The position numbers and the translations under genes are program-made. 64,000 bases of DNA from Helianthus annuus (lineage: Eukaryota > Streptophyta > Magnoliopsida > Asterales > Asteraceae). The stretch is taken from contig NC_035441.2 of NCBI RefSeq assembly GCF_002127325.2, forward strand, positions 156,207,122 through 156,271,121, read 5' to 3'. The notes below the pieces were generated by a model that searched no databases, had not been told where the DNA came from, and saw only the letters and a list, made by a program, of their open reading frames with translations. Position 1 is the first letter of the stretch; each line of letters begins with the position of its first letter. Below are positions 9,746-21,875 of the stretch, piece after piece.

Positions 9746-12506
9746 TGTAACACCCCGTGTTACCGGAAAGTCAAAATCAAAGTCAAGATTGACTCCTTTG
9801 ACCGTAGTTAGTCTAATTTATGTTTTTACGTTAGTTGTATTATGCGGAAGTAATTAATTACAATCGAATTAATCGAAGTTTATTTATCAACGCGAACCGC
9901 TTTACGACTGTGAATGATAGGAAGTAATAATGAGATAAAGTCAATTAATCAGTAATCGAGCTAATCTAATCATCATCGAACTCGAGACTCCAATTACGCG
10001 AATTTTGGTGTTAAATTACGTGTGTGTGTGCCTTATATGTTACTTATGCGTGTCTACTTTATGTTATGTGCGGTAATCAATCGGAAACTCAATCGAACTC
10101 AATCGAAATCGAATCATGATAAATTGGTGGAAAAGAGATAGCGCGAGATATAGATGATTATATGTTAGATATAGTGGTTGGGATTAAAAGTAATTTGAAT
10201 AGGAAACTCTATCGTATCCTCATTAATCGCAATCGAGATCGAAATATAAAAAATCGTCGTACCGAACACTCGAATCAGGCAGCTGAACGATCAGGCTCTC
10301 AGCCGATCGAACAGCCCAGCCGATTGGACTACTGTCCGATCGGACAGGCTGTCCGATCGTGCTGCCTGACCGATCGGCCATCACTTTCCTCTTTTGGCAG
10401 CCAATAAATACCCCTGCCATTGTCATCTTTACCACTTTTGGAAAGGTCTGACCGACCAGCTCGTGCTCTCATTCTTTTTCTCAGACTTCTCTCGATTCCG
10501 GTAAGATTTCATCCAAAATCTTGTACTTTCTTGATCTATACGCACTCCTACACCTTCCTATCTTTCAAATCTTGATTTCCAACCGTGAAATCATCAAGAT
10601 TCAAGTGTTCTAGGGTGATGTCATCATGGTGTTCTTGAAGAACTTCATGTTTGGCTTCAATCCACCAAGAATAACTTGGATCTAGCTGATTTCCACATAA
10701 ATAAATAAACAAAGATCTATGATAGATCTAAACACTTACACGGTGAAAAGGATTGAAAGATGGTTTTCCAACTTTCTTTCAACTCTTTTACACTCAATGC
10801 CTTCAAACCAATAGAAACGGAGCTTGTGCCGACTTGCCAATCATTCCGGTGGTTGCATGACTCAAGATCTGGATTCTATCCACGAGGTTCACCGATTTCG
10901 GGTCAAACGTTAAACTTCGTTCCGAACAGTTCACCGGCTGGATTTGGGTGATTCCTGTTCGATCAGGAGGAACAAGTAAGAACGAGGGTTCTATGGTTCA
11001 ACTTGTTGTCAAAACACCTCGATATAACGTCAAACAAACAGAACAGCCAAGTGTTAGACGAACAGGCTGATCAGGTCAGGATGCTGACCCGGACTGCTGT
11101 TCGAACGGACAGTCAGCCGATCGACCAGTCCAGCCGATCGGCTAGCACCTGCCCCCCCCCACTTGAACAATTCCATGAAGTCTAGTATTGAATGAACTGC
11201 TGCTCGATCGGACTATCGTCCGATTTGAATTACTCTTCGGATCATGAGATACTATGCTTCAACACTTAGTCGATTTTCAATGTGTTCAATGCACTAGGAG
11301 TGCCACCCGATTGAACAGCCGTCCGATCAGGTCACACCCTAATAAGAACTTGTTTGCTGAAGTACCTAACCGATTGGTTAGCCGGCCGATCGAACAACCG
11401 TCCGATCGACCGACCGACCTGAAAAGTAAAGATACTTCAATGTTTGCAAATGCTACAACGAAAACTTCAAAAGTAAAACCGTGATATGCAAACACATCCT
11501 TCTCAAAGGAAGGAACAATCCACTCGAACAGCTATCCGATCGGCCTACGACCGACTGGAAAGGCTGTCCGAACGGAATACCAATCCGAACGGTCAAGCCA
11601 TTCGATCGGACAACCGTCCGATCGATCAGCTGTCCGACCCTCCAAAACTTGTTTTTCCGTTTTACGCATTGCTTATCATTATGCTATCGAACTATTCAGG
11701 CTAACCCTACTCTCAAGTGCTCCCTTAAATCCATCAATCACTGTGAGTATACTCGATCCCTTTTTGCTTTCAGCACTTTTGGGTGTTACATACATTACTT
11801 ATTCTAAATCACAATCGAACACACTACTCAATTACTTTAAACGCTACCGTCACCACATGTATTACGTGACTAAATGAATGCTTGTTGTTATGTTTACACG
11901 TGGAATGCTGTCTACCTGCCTTAACGACGATAGTACTATAGTTTGGACTCAGCACCCGTTCACACGGGGGTTGTTAAGGACAATTACTTGCATGGATTAC
12001 GGTGGTAATCATGTATTGTGAACTGCCTCGGGCAGTCAACCGCAGTCATTGGTATCGATAGATCCATGTTGATAATTACATGCTTCGTTTTCCTCTGTGT
12101 ACGTGCTGGTTATGCGTAAATTATTCGAACTCTATTATGCTATTATCAAACTTGTATGCTCACCTTTACATTTTATGTATTTGACTTTGTTTTAACATAT
12201 GTGACAGGTGTTTAAGATGCTTATCTGCTAGGAAGGCGAAGCTAGAATACGAGTCTAGAGCATAGTTGTCTGTAGATCTTGCAGCTTGAGTCTCTAGACA
12301 TAGATAAACAATATTTATATTTAAATTTGAGTTGTCGGAACGTAATTTTGACTAGATGTTATCTGTAATAATTTGTTTGCTATTTGAGGTACGGTATGGG
12401 ATGTATTATAAAATTGAATAGTAATGATTTGTTGTGGAAACTTCTAGACAATCTGTTTCGCTCAGTTCCATGCCCCGATGATTCCGCCATCGGTTGGGAT
12501 GTGACA
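9746..12506 (+). repeat. 5' LTR of element C
   Basis: It is 2761 bp, TG..CA, and matches 53171-55962. It has a probable TATA element 'aataaata' near 10403 and two CCGATCGG-type palindrome arrays (10265-10375 and about 11070-11640), plus a C run near 11150. Confidence 0.9.
10265..11640 (+). repeat. CCGATCGG palindrome arrays of the C LTR
   Basis: About two dozen degenerate copies of tgtCCGATCGGaca-like words occur in two clusters, one just upstream of the TATA-like element and one downstream. Several are joined as 'tgtccgatcggacagg', which is itself an inverted repeat. The 3' LTR has extra units (see 53700-53800 and 54510-54580). Confidence 0.8.
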
Positions 12507-12509
12507 GAT

Positions 12510-12523
12510 TGGTATCAAAAGCC
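12510..12523 (+). other. Primer binding site of element C (initiator Met tRNA type)
   Basis: 'tggtatcaaaagcc' begins 3 bases after the LTR. The canonical plant iMet primer site is tggtatcagagc, so this copy has decayed. Confidence 0.8.
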
Positions 12524-12669
12524 ATAACTATAAGGAATTAGGCTAGACTCGACCTAGTCCGGGTCGATGTCTTAGAAACCTAGACTATAGTTAGGAACCA
12601 ACAGACCAAGCTTATGTGCTATATCCTGCTATTTCTCGCCTACACAATCACCGCATCGAATTTTCAATA

Positions 12670-12925
12670 ATGAGAAGGCGATTTAGTCAAGATTAGGTGT
12701 GAAAACCGCAAACTCTCGACTAAATTGCTGGATCAATGCTATTTTTATCAACTTATTAATAATCTCTTCATTATGCTTTTTCAATAACGAACGCTTGTTC
12801 AACGGGAGATTATACCAAATCAGGAGTGAAATCCATATTTTGATGAATAATCTCCTCAATTTTACTAAGAACAAGGAAGAAGTTGCTAAGCTAGGGGTGA
12901 AACCCTAACCTTGACAACTTGTCCC
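12670..12925 (+). other. Triple-hairpin leader RNA motif, element C copy
   Basis: H1: ATTTAGTC 12681-12688 with GACTAAAT 12718-12725, plus inner AGA/TCT. H2: GGAGATTAT 12805-12813 with ATAATCTCC 12847-12855. H3: AAGTTG 12880-12885 with CAACTT 12915-12920, plus inner pairs. The loops are TTAGGTGTGAAAACC, TCAGGAGTGAAATCC and CTAGGGGTGAAACCC. The stems differ from those of B but still pair. Role unknown. Confidence 0.6.
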
Positions 12926-13479
12926 CGACTTTTATTTATCTCACCAAGGCCTCGACGGACTCCAACGACCTGAACTCACGAGTATGACCTAGGGAATACG
13001 TGCTGAATGCCCAAGAATCGAGGCGGAAACACGATCCCGAAAGTCGAAATGTGACGACAAGTCTATTGAGAATAGTCGAATCGCTTTGGGTAGTCGATGT
13101 CTAATAGCCACGACAATCTATCTCTCGATTTTTATGTGTTTCGATTCTGAGCCGCAACTGCCGACTCTGATAATTCGTCGATTTTATGTATTTTTAAGTG
13201 TGTGCATCTGTTTATGTGTTTAATTTTGGTATTTATTCGATTTTGCTATCACTTCTATCGACACACACGACTCGCATTGCTCTTTCTATCTCAAAACGGT
13301 AACAAGTCGCTACAATCTAGACGACTTACACTACGATATACGCTTATACTATACTCGACATGCCATACAAAAATATACTATAACTACTCGATATGCCATA
13401 CCCATTCGATATATTGTACGCAATCGACACGCGAGCTTTGAAATGATAGGTTTCTGTTTCTGACTGCCTCTGTTGATTG

Positions 13480-13620
13480 AATGCGTAAGTGCTTTCTGTG
13501 CTTCTGTGTTTCTGTGCCCTACAATGCCTACGTGCCTAATGTGCTTCTGTGACTACGTGAATCTGTGATTATGTGCCTACGTGTTTATCTGATACGTGTT
13601 TCGACGTGTTCCTGAGCTTT
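13480..13620 (+). repeat. YGTG array before gag, element C
   Basis: Words such as tgtgacta, cgtgaatc, tgtgatta, tgtgccta and cgtgttta follow one another with an 8-base period. This is the same position relative to gag as in B (6820-6975). Confidence 0.55.
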
Positions 13621-13694
13621 AGTAAGTAGTAGATGTGTGAGTTGAGATTCGATTATGCTGTGTCTGAGACCTACGACGATGTCTGTTGCAGACC

Positions 13695-14960
13695 ATGTCG
13701 TCATCCGGACACCGAACCCCACTTACCCGCCAAGAAAAGAGAGACAGACGTCTTGCTGCTATCATCGCCAAACAGGTAGCAAAAGCTGTGAGCGATGTCT
13801 ATGAAAACGTCAGCAAATCTTCCGAGGAGTCGAGAACTGAAGCTCCCAAAGATGCTACCAAGACTGTTTTCAGCTTTAAACAGTTCAAGGCATGCGGACC
13901 AAAGGAATTCACCGGATAAGATGGCCCAACAGCTATGTTTCAATGGTTTGATTCCATCGAAGTCACTCTGCGCCAAAGCGGCTGTCCAGAAAATCTCCGT
14001 ACCCTAAACGCAACCGGCCTCTTCCAGTCCTGAGCTCTAGACTGGTGGACGGCCGAGCGAAACAAACGCGGGAATGATGCAGCTTATGAGCTGACATGGA
14101 AGAGCTGAAAGCCATTATGATGGACGAATTCTGCCCATTAAAGCTGGAGGACGAGTTTTTCATTGAGCAGAAGGATGGAGATAACGCAGCCCTAACTGCT
14201 CGCTTTAAACAACTCAGCATCATTTGCCCCGATCAAGTCAAGACGCCAGAGATAGTAATCAAGAAGTACATTCGAGCTCTACCCGATTGTGTTGCCAACT
14301 TTGTTCATGCCGCGAAGACATCATCAATTGAAGAGACTTACTTGCTTGCCGCCGAGATCAATGACAAGCGAGTAAAAGTGGGTTTATGGGATCCAAGTCT
14401 CTGCATCAAGCCACCACTGCATCGACCGCCGAAACTGCCACTGCTCAACCATCAAAGTCATCACGCCGCAAGAAGAAGCACCACAACAACAGCTCCAACA
14501 ACAAGAACTGTGCTGTCACTACCACTGCTGCTCCTCTGCAAGCCGTACCGGCTTAGCAGCAGTCTTATCGTCGACCAGCACCAGTTACTCAAGCGCCGCC
14601 AGCAAAGCGTGCTTACACAGGTCCCCACCCGCTTGCCCGACATGCTCATATCATCATCCGGTGGGGCCTGTCGTTTCTGCGCTCATTGCAATTTATACGG
14701 CCATTTTACTGCCAACTGTCGCTATGGTCCTCGTCAAGCCCAAGTTCAAGCCACTACTCATCAAGCTCTACTCCCAGCCCCGCAAGGCCAATAAGCAGCT
14801 CAGGCACCCGCGATCAATGCTCGAGTCTGCTTTGCATGTGGTGACCCTAACCACTTTGCAAACATGTGCCCGAACAGGGTGGTGAAGCAAGAGCCTCACA
14901 GCAGCAGCAGCAGCAGCAACAAGCAGCACGCGCCAGAACCTTCAACATCAATGCTCGTTA
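13695..14960 (+). pseudogene. Element C gag, broken
   Basis: The ATG at 13695 starts MSSSGHRTPLTRQEKRDRR. The core contains FSFKQFKACGPKEFTG, a stop (TAA near 13917), MFQWFDSIEVTLRQSGCPEN, a stop near 14031 and WWTAERN. The long frame 14096-14794 covers the C-terminal half of the gag core and leaves the gag frame near 14380. Zinc knuckles are seen as CRFCAHCNLYGHFTANC near 14680 and CFACGDPNHFANMC near 14833 in other frames. It is homologous to the B gag at 7094. Function when intact: capsid and RNA binding. Confidence 0.75.
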
Positions 14961-17501
14961 AGCCTAGGCTGACAACAACGTGGTTAATGGTACGTTCCTG
15001 TGAATGGTCATCGTGTTTGTAAGATACTGGAGCCGATAACTGCTTTGTGTCATTTGAATTCGAGAAGCTCCTTAATCGTAAACACTCTTATCTCCCCTCG
15101 TCATTCGAAGTTGAAGTCGCTACTAGAAGAACTGTCGCCGTTAATTCTGTTCTTCGTGATTGTACTCTCGAGCTCAACAATCACATCTTTCCAATCGACC
15201 TCATTCCGATGCAACTCGGAAGTTTTGACATCATAGTAAGCATGGACTTTCTTCCCGAAAACCATGCTGAAATTGTGTGCTTCGACAAGATGATTCGATT
15301 CTTGCTCGCGAATGGTGACATATTGTGTGTCTATGGCGAAACTGCTTCGAAAGGTCTCAAGCTCATGTCGTGCGTCCAAGCTAGCAAGTATCTCCGTAAG
15401 GAATACAGAGCTTTCTTGGCCAACATTATAGTAGCGGAGAAGGAAAAGAAGAGGAAGGCAGAAGTGAAAGACGTTCCCGTGGTTCGTGAATTTCCTCAGG
15501 TGTTCCCTGATGATCTTCCTGGACTACCGCCAAGTCGTGATATCGACTTCCGTATCGACCTCATTCCTGGAGCTAACCCCGTAGCCAAAGCCCCTTATCG
15601 ACTCGCACCATCCGAAATGCGGAAATCTCGAACCAACTCCAGGAATCACTTGAAAAAGGCTTTATTCGCCCGAGCACCTCTCCTTGGGGCGCACCAGTCC
15701 TTTTCGTCAAAAAGAAAGATGGATCGTTCAGGATGTGTATCGACTACCAGGAATTGAATAAGTTGACCATCAAGAACCGTTACCCCTGCCCTGCATTGAC
15801 GATTTGTTTGATTAACTGCAAGGTGCTACGTGTTTCTCGAAGATCGATCTACGCTCAGGCTATCATCAGCTACGCATTCAGGAAGAAGATATACCCAAAA
15901 CCGCTTTTCGCACTCGTTACGGCCACTATGAGTTCGTTGTTATGCCTTTTGGTTTAACCAACGCACCGGCGGTTTTCATGGATCTGATGAATCGCGTGTG
16001 TAAGCCTTATCTCGACCGTTTCGTCATCGTATTCATTGAGGATGTCTTGAGCTATTCCAGATCGAAAGCCGAACATGCGCAACATCTACGTTTGGTTCTC
16101 GAGTTACTTCAGGGGAACCGACTCTATGCCAAGTTCTCCAAGTGCGAATTCTGGTTAGAAGAAGTTCAGTTTCTGGGTCACATCGTGAATAGTCAAGGTA
16201 TCCATGTCGATCCTGCGAAGATTGAAGCAGTTAAGAGTTGGATTACGCCAAGAACCCATCTGAAGTCCGTTCTTTTTCTCAGATTACCGGGCTATTTATC
16301 GGACGATTTATCGAAGGATTCTCCAAGATCGCTGTGCCGCTTACCGCCCTTACTCATAAAGACATGTCTTTTGTTTGGGGGAACTGAACAAGAGTCTGCT
16401 TTCCAGACCCTCAAGTACAAGCTTTGCAATGCTCCTGTTCTCACATTGCCCGATGGGAACGACGGTTTCATTGTCTACTGTGATGCTCCGACCTTGGTCT
16501 TGGTTGTGTCCTCATGCACGAGACAAGGTTATAGCTTACGCTTCTCGACAGCTCAAATTCATCGGGAAAGAACTATTACAACCCATGATCTCGAGCTTAG
16601 GCGCGGTTGTTTTTGCATTAAAGGATTGGCGATTACTACCTGTATGGTACCAAATGTACGATCTTCACCGATCACAGGGAGTTTACAACACATCTTTGAT
16701 CAGAAAAGAACTCAATATGCATTCAACGCCGATGGGTAGAACTCCGCAGCGATTACGACTGTGAGATTCGTTATCTACCCAGGCAAGGCAAATGACATTG
16801 CTCGCACTGCCGCTCAGCAGACGGAGCTATTTGCTCAGCATTCGTAATACCTCAATGCCAAACACGATCTCGAAACCTCATCTGTGAAGCTCAACATGCT
16901 TGCTTTAATGAACGCAGCCTTGAAGGAAGGAGAGAATCTATCACGATGGAGCTCAGCTTGTAAGCAAATCGAATGGGATCTTCTATTTTTCTGGACCGAA
17001 TTTGGATCCCTAAGCGGTACAGAATTATGAAAGATTTTTAATGGACGAAACCCTACAATCCCAATATTCTATTCATCCTGGGAGCTTGACAAAATGTACC
17101 AGGATCTTTCGTTACAAGTATCTGGTGGCGGGTATGAAGAGGGATATTCGCTGCTCTTATGTCGGAAGATGCCTGACTTGTGCAAGGGTCAAGGCTTGAA
17201 CATCAAAGGCCCTCTGGCTTACTCGAACAACCGCCAATTCCTATATGGAAATGGGAGAGTAATAGTATGGATTTCATTAACCAAAACTTTCCGGCCCATT
17301 GTCATCAGGTCATGATCAGCATTGGTTGTTTGATCGTTTGATCCTAGCATCCCATTTTGCAATACCTGGGAAAGAACTATCAAGGCTAGAACGATTAAGC
17401 CCGAATCTATCCAACCGTATCGAGATCATTTTGTAATCCATGGTTACGCCTCGTGACGATCATATCTGACCCGTGACGGCTTCGGTTTACCTTCACGATT
17501 G
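14961..17501 (+). pseudogene. Element C protease, RT, RNase H and integrase N-terminus, broken
   Basis: The protease DTGAD codons start at 15023, and the flap region is open over 15047-15757. RT follows: [20 protein letters not shown] near 15520, the CIDYQELNK block near 15740, [27 protein letters not shown] at 15942 on, and FIED where FIDD is expected (catalytic Asp replaced by Glu). RNase H traces lie at 16400-16800 and integrase traces (KMYQDL near 17090) up to the D insertion at 17501. From about 16250 the sequence is dense in one-base indels. The C-terminal integrase continues at 52251. Confidence 0.75.
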
Positions 17502-19837
17502 TGTTACACCTTCGAAATTTTGTGTCCAATGATTGTGGTTAACACTGTCATTTGTTTTACACGTGCATTGGATATTGAAATAAAGGACTAATATTGGACA
17601 AAACCTTAGAAAGCTATATATAATTCGAGGCATTATAAATGGTCAAACAAGGGTAATATATACTGTATAGTAACCCTAAATGATGCTCGTGCCTTCAAAC
17701 GAATAAATCATGGGATCGTACGGAAGCGAAACGCGGAAGAAAGTGAGAGATACAAGCTACAGGGGTTAACTGTGTCAACATGTTTAATTATACCTCTGAG
17801 TGACCCTTTAACATTCCCGAGGCTTTGTAACAGTATAATACACTCACTGGAATACAATATATAAATTTCGCGAAGTTCCGTTTTAAAACGAGAAAGTTAT
17901 GATCAAATTCGTAGGAGAAGGGTTAAAAGCGTCAATAATATAAATTAAGGTTTTCCGGATAATAAATAAATTAAACGGGGGCTTAACGATGAGGGTAAAT
18001 AACGCAAGGTCCTTAACTGTAAATTAACCGAGGGCCGATTCGCAAAGTTACCCCTTCAAACCCGAAAGGTCAGGTAATTAATTACCAAGATTTTATAATC
18101 ATTACTAAAAGATTTAAAAAGATTTATTTTAACCCCTTACGGACCGTAAAGGGTATGCCTTACGGACCGTAAGGAGGGGGAATGATTGCTGATGATCCGC
18201 CTATGGCTTACGGACCGCAAGGCCGAAGCCATACGGTCCGTAAGCGACGCCCAGCGACAGATTGTTGGCTGTTGGCTGATTTAAACGGCCAAACAAGGAG
18301 TAATGCGGTTTCTCAGAAGTATGATGCCCCTACTCGAGCCCATAACTCTCTAGGGACACATGCCATCCATCCATGATCAGTTGTAGAGTGGTGTGTGATG
18401 ATCTTGGGACCTTGCCTTTGACATAAATAGGCACATTGTGTTCATTTAACTTTCATCACAACTCAAAACACTTCTCTGGTCACTTCTAAGAGCTCTCAAT
18501 GCATCTTCTTTGTTCTCTAAGCAAGTCTCAACTTCTGTAAGTCCATTAGATCCTCTGTAGTATTGATTTATACTTTAGTAAATAGCTAAAAACCAAACCG
18601 TCGTAAATACGGTTTGACTTCAAAATAAATCCGTAATGGCTCAGGCTTATGACGGATCAAAAGTAGTTATTGAGTTGGTATTTATGTGGGTAATAAACCC
18701 CTAAAAGGGTTCCCTCTGATCACCACCTAACTATGTCGAATGTCGAGTCAAACGTGCACTTAAAAAGTCAACATAAAGTCATTTTGCCATTTTGTACATA
18801 TCTGTAAGTATATGCTATGAAACCTGTTTGGCACTCATAAACATGATATCAAGTATTAAACTGTTTACGCTCGTTTGAATCGACCATTTGCTATATTGAC
18901 CCGTTCGGAGCGAAATGTCGCAAAGTTTGACTTTTCTTTACTTCAGTTCTGACCCGTTTTAGTGAGTATAGATAGCCTTAGGACTCTCTTAGGACCAGGT
19001 TACATGATGGTATAACCTCTGTACGGTTCATAATTTGTCCGAGTCTTTTACGCATTTCTGTAATCGCCTAAAAGTTGACCGTAACGGCCTTTTTAAAATA
19101 AAACGAGTATTTCGGACACGTGAACGGACCATAACCTTGCTTACTAAATTATCAGCATGTCCTTAAAGTTTCACGTCAATCCGAGGTCTAGAATGAGAGT
19201 TATGCTAAATAGCGCATTATAAGAAACTTTCGTAATAAACGGCGCAATTAGCGTAACGACTATCTAGACCAAGATTTCGTCACCAAAACTTTTACCCACT
19301 GTAGTAAATAATATTTTTTGGAATTTTAAAGATTTTTAATAATTTTTACCTTGCTCATAACCTGCGGTTATGGCTACGGTTCGGTAAATACCGAATATGC
19401 CCTTTTTGGCCAAAACTTGAGTTCTACAAGGTCTTTTGACCCGATTCCAGTTGCTACTGATTTTAAATAATAAATAAAGTATTTAGACTTTATAAACTGT
19501 TCGGGAAACTCAGATTTCCTGTAGAACTCGAAAAGCTCTTTAAAAGTCTTTAAAATGACCGAAAAACCCTACGGGACATAATATTAACTTAAACTCGTTA
19601 CGGGCATCACGGAAGGTATCCTACTGATACCACAACCTCTTTAAGGCATATTGGACTTAGAAATAAGCGTAGGACTCTCATGGTTAACCGTTGCGCCTAT
19701 TGCGCGCACGATTCGGCTTATGAAACTAGTTTTCATAAATTAGCCGATACGGGTCAAATTATATTATTTGGACCCCAAAATCCAGAGTGTGAACCTTAAA
19801 CCTATATAAAACAAGTCTCCGAACTCATTCGGGCCAA
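17502..19837 (+). repeat. 5' LTR of element D, missing its last kilobase
   Basis: It matches 34705-35424 plus 49621-51223. Similarity stops after 'aagtctccgaact', and the next bases ('cattcgggccaaattcagag') match the extra ORF of E instead. About 1 kb of LTR, the PBS and the start of the extra ORF have been lost in one deletion. It contains the CTTACGGACCGTAAG array and a TATA-like element near 18420. Confidence 0.85.
18135..18245 (+). repeat. CTTACGGACCGTAAG palindrome array of the D LTR
   Basis: Four units: cttacggaccgtaaag (18136), ccttacggaccgtaagg (18159), ggcttacggaccgcaagg (18206) and, inverted in sense, catacggtccgtaagc (18230). The 3' LTR copy (35325-35424, continued at 49616) was cut by insertion of E inside the last unit. 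Confidence 0.8.
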
Positions 19838-20840
19838 ATTCAGAGAATGATCCCAACAACCCGCAACCCTCCTTCATACCTCTACAGCGTTCGGTATCAC
19901 ACCGAAATTATGACGACCTACTCCATACTTCATAGGTCAGTTTAATCCAGCTGACTACATACAGGAACCTTCAGGCGTTGTTCCATTAGGGCCACAAGAT
20001 CACTTCTCCGAAGATCATATGGACGAAGATACTAATCCGACAGAACCTGCTCGTGGTACGCCCACGCATCCAATAGAAGTCTCTGATGGGTCATCCTTCC
20101 ATGGCACACCCTATCAGGGACCAGATAGTTTCCAAGCGTTGTTCGACCGACATGAGTGGTACTACACACCACCTCAGCAGACATCACAACAACCGCGACA
20201 TCCACAGGATCCCTCTGAGGATTCACGCTTCGTGGCAGTTACGCCACCACCTCCGCCACCGGCGCAACCAGTAATGCCTGATCCGCCAAGGCGTAGGAGG
20301 ACAAATGCTCGTATGTCCACACGAGGAGGAGGGGGTATCCACTTCAGCACCCCTCGACACTCTAGTAGTAGCCACTATCCGCCACTACAAGAAGAAGGAC
20401 CTTCAAGTCCTATACAGGAGGCGAACTCCGCACCAGCTGCACCAAATTCGCCACCCTTTGGGTATGACCAACCCATACCTGCTTACACGGGTCCAACAGC
20501 TTACAACCCGTTCGAACCGTCATCACAAGCACATTACAACTATAATTACGAGCACGACCCATATGTGGTGTCGGCTAGATATAATGCACGCTATCCTGAC
20601 GGAGCTCATGGGAACATGGGAGCACCGGACTACTCAGCTCATGGGTATCCAATACCTCCCAGACCTCCAGTTCCGCAACAAGCGCCACAACCACGTTTCT
20701 CTCCTCCTGAACAGGAAGAGATACTCCAACGACTAGATCGTGTGGAGAGAGAGTTCGAGGAAGAGAAAAAGAGCCACCGAGGATTTCTCAAAGGCTTGGC
20801 GAACTTACTAAAGGGCAAAAAGAAGAAACGTGATCACTAG
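19838..20840 (+). pseudogene. Element D extra ORF between LTR and gag, 5' truncated
   Basis: The frame is open from 20019 (MDEDTNPTEPARGTP) to 20840, 273 codons; similarity to the E extra ORF extends upstream to the deletion point at 19838, so the natural N-terminus is gone. The protein is Pro-rich (HPIEVSDGSSF.., PPRRRRTNARMSTRGG) and ends in a charged, probably coiled segment and a basic tail (LLKGKKKKRDH). It shares HPIE(V/I)SDGS, RRNARMST-like and LLKGK(K/S)KK motifs with E. I do not recognise a domain. It sits where Tekay-like elements of this window have a third frame. Confidence 0.6.
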
Positions 20841-20879
20841 CCCTTAATAGTTGTACTAATGTAATTTCTATCTTGAAAT

Positions 20880-20990
20880 AAGTCCCTGCGTGGACATTTA
20901 TCGTATTTCAGTCCCTACGTGGACTTATCTTTTAGTCCTTGCATGGACACCTATCTTATATTAGTCCCTGCGTGGACTTGTCACTCATTT
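20880..20990 (+). repeat. Repeats of 'agtccctgcgtggac'
   Basis: Four degenerate copies lie directly after the extra ORF. The E element has an equivalent run ('cccacgcaggggt' on the plus strand, 44380-44530) at the same place. Confidence 0.65.
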
Positions 20991-21381
20991 TAAAACCTCT
21001 ATGGAGGTGTGTACTATTTAAAAGACCCGTTTAGGGCAATATGTGATTGTATTTGAGATTATGGAATGTATGCTATGAGTTTTGTTTTAATATGTATTGA
21101 AATAAATCAAAACCATCCCTTTTAAATTGATCTGCCTAAATAAAGAATCTTAAGAGTGAAACCTAGCCTGGTGTCTTTTAAGATCCGGCCAAGATGGTAC
21201 GACCAAATTAAAAGATTCAGATTCCCTGTTAACCTCTGCAAGCATGTTGACAATCATGGCAGATGTGATTCGTTAAAATCACACACGTCGTTCTTATACA
21301 ATAATCCTTTAAAGGATTTCAAAGACCCAACTAAATGATTTATAAGTCATGGGCAAGGATCATCAATAAAGGTGATCAAAT

Positions 21382-21549
21382 TATTAAAACATCCATTGGA
21401 GATGTAGTGCCTACGGGCCAATCTTATTAAAACATCCATTTGAGATGTAGTGCCTACGGGCCAATCATGTTAAAACATCCATTAGAGATGTAGTGCCTAC
21501 GGGCCAACCATATTAAAACATCCATTAGTGGTGTAGTGCCTATGGGCCG
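21382..21549 (+). repeat. 43-bp tandem repeat, four copies, element D spacer
   Basis: The unit runs from 'ttaaaacatccatt' through 'gatgtagtgcctacgggcc'. The spacing is about 43 bases, with a few substitutions per copy. No coding potential seen. Confidence 0.8.
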
Positions 21550-21875
21550 TAATAATTGTCTTATAAGGACAGAAGACAGTGGTGGTCTATGACTCTCTGT
21601 CAGAAGGAGATAAAAGGACTATGGTTCAAATCTCTATGCCTTTGATTCTCTGAAATCTCGGCTAATATTATAAAACATCCTCGTGATTAGGCTTTACGCC
21701 GCCAATATTATTGTTATAGCTAAAATAGGATATATTCAAATCCTAAGATTAAGTAAGTAATAAGTTAACCAAATATGGTCTCCGTTACCATGGTTAACGA
21801 ATTGTCATAAAAGACAATTCTGTAATAATTTCCTGAATAAAATTTTGTTATCTTCTGTGACAGATTCAAGTTACA

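Noticed and set aside
11146..11160. Run of C considered as a structural (i-motif or G-quadruplex) element
   Set aside because: A single run without partner runs; the length differs between the LTRs as expected of a simple homopolymer.
21382..21549. Regular 43-bp repeat considered as a CRISPR-like array
   Set aside because: Units are contiguous with no unique spacers, and the context is a plant retrotransposon.
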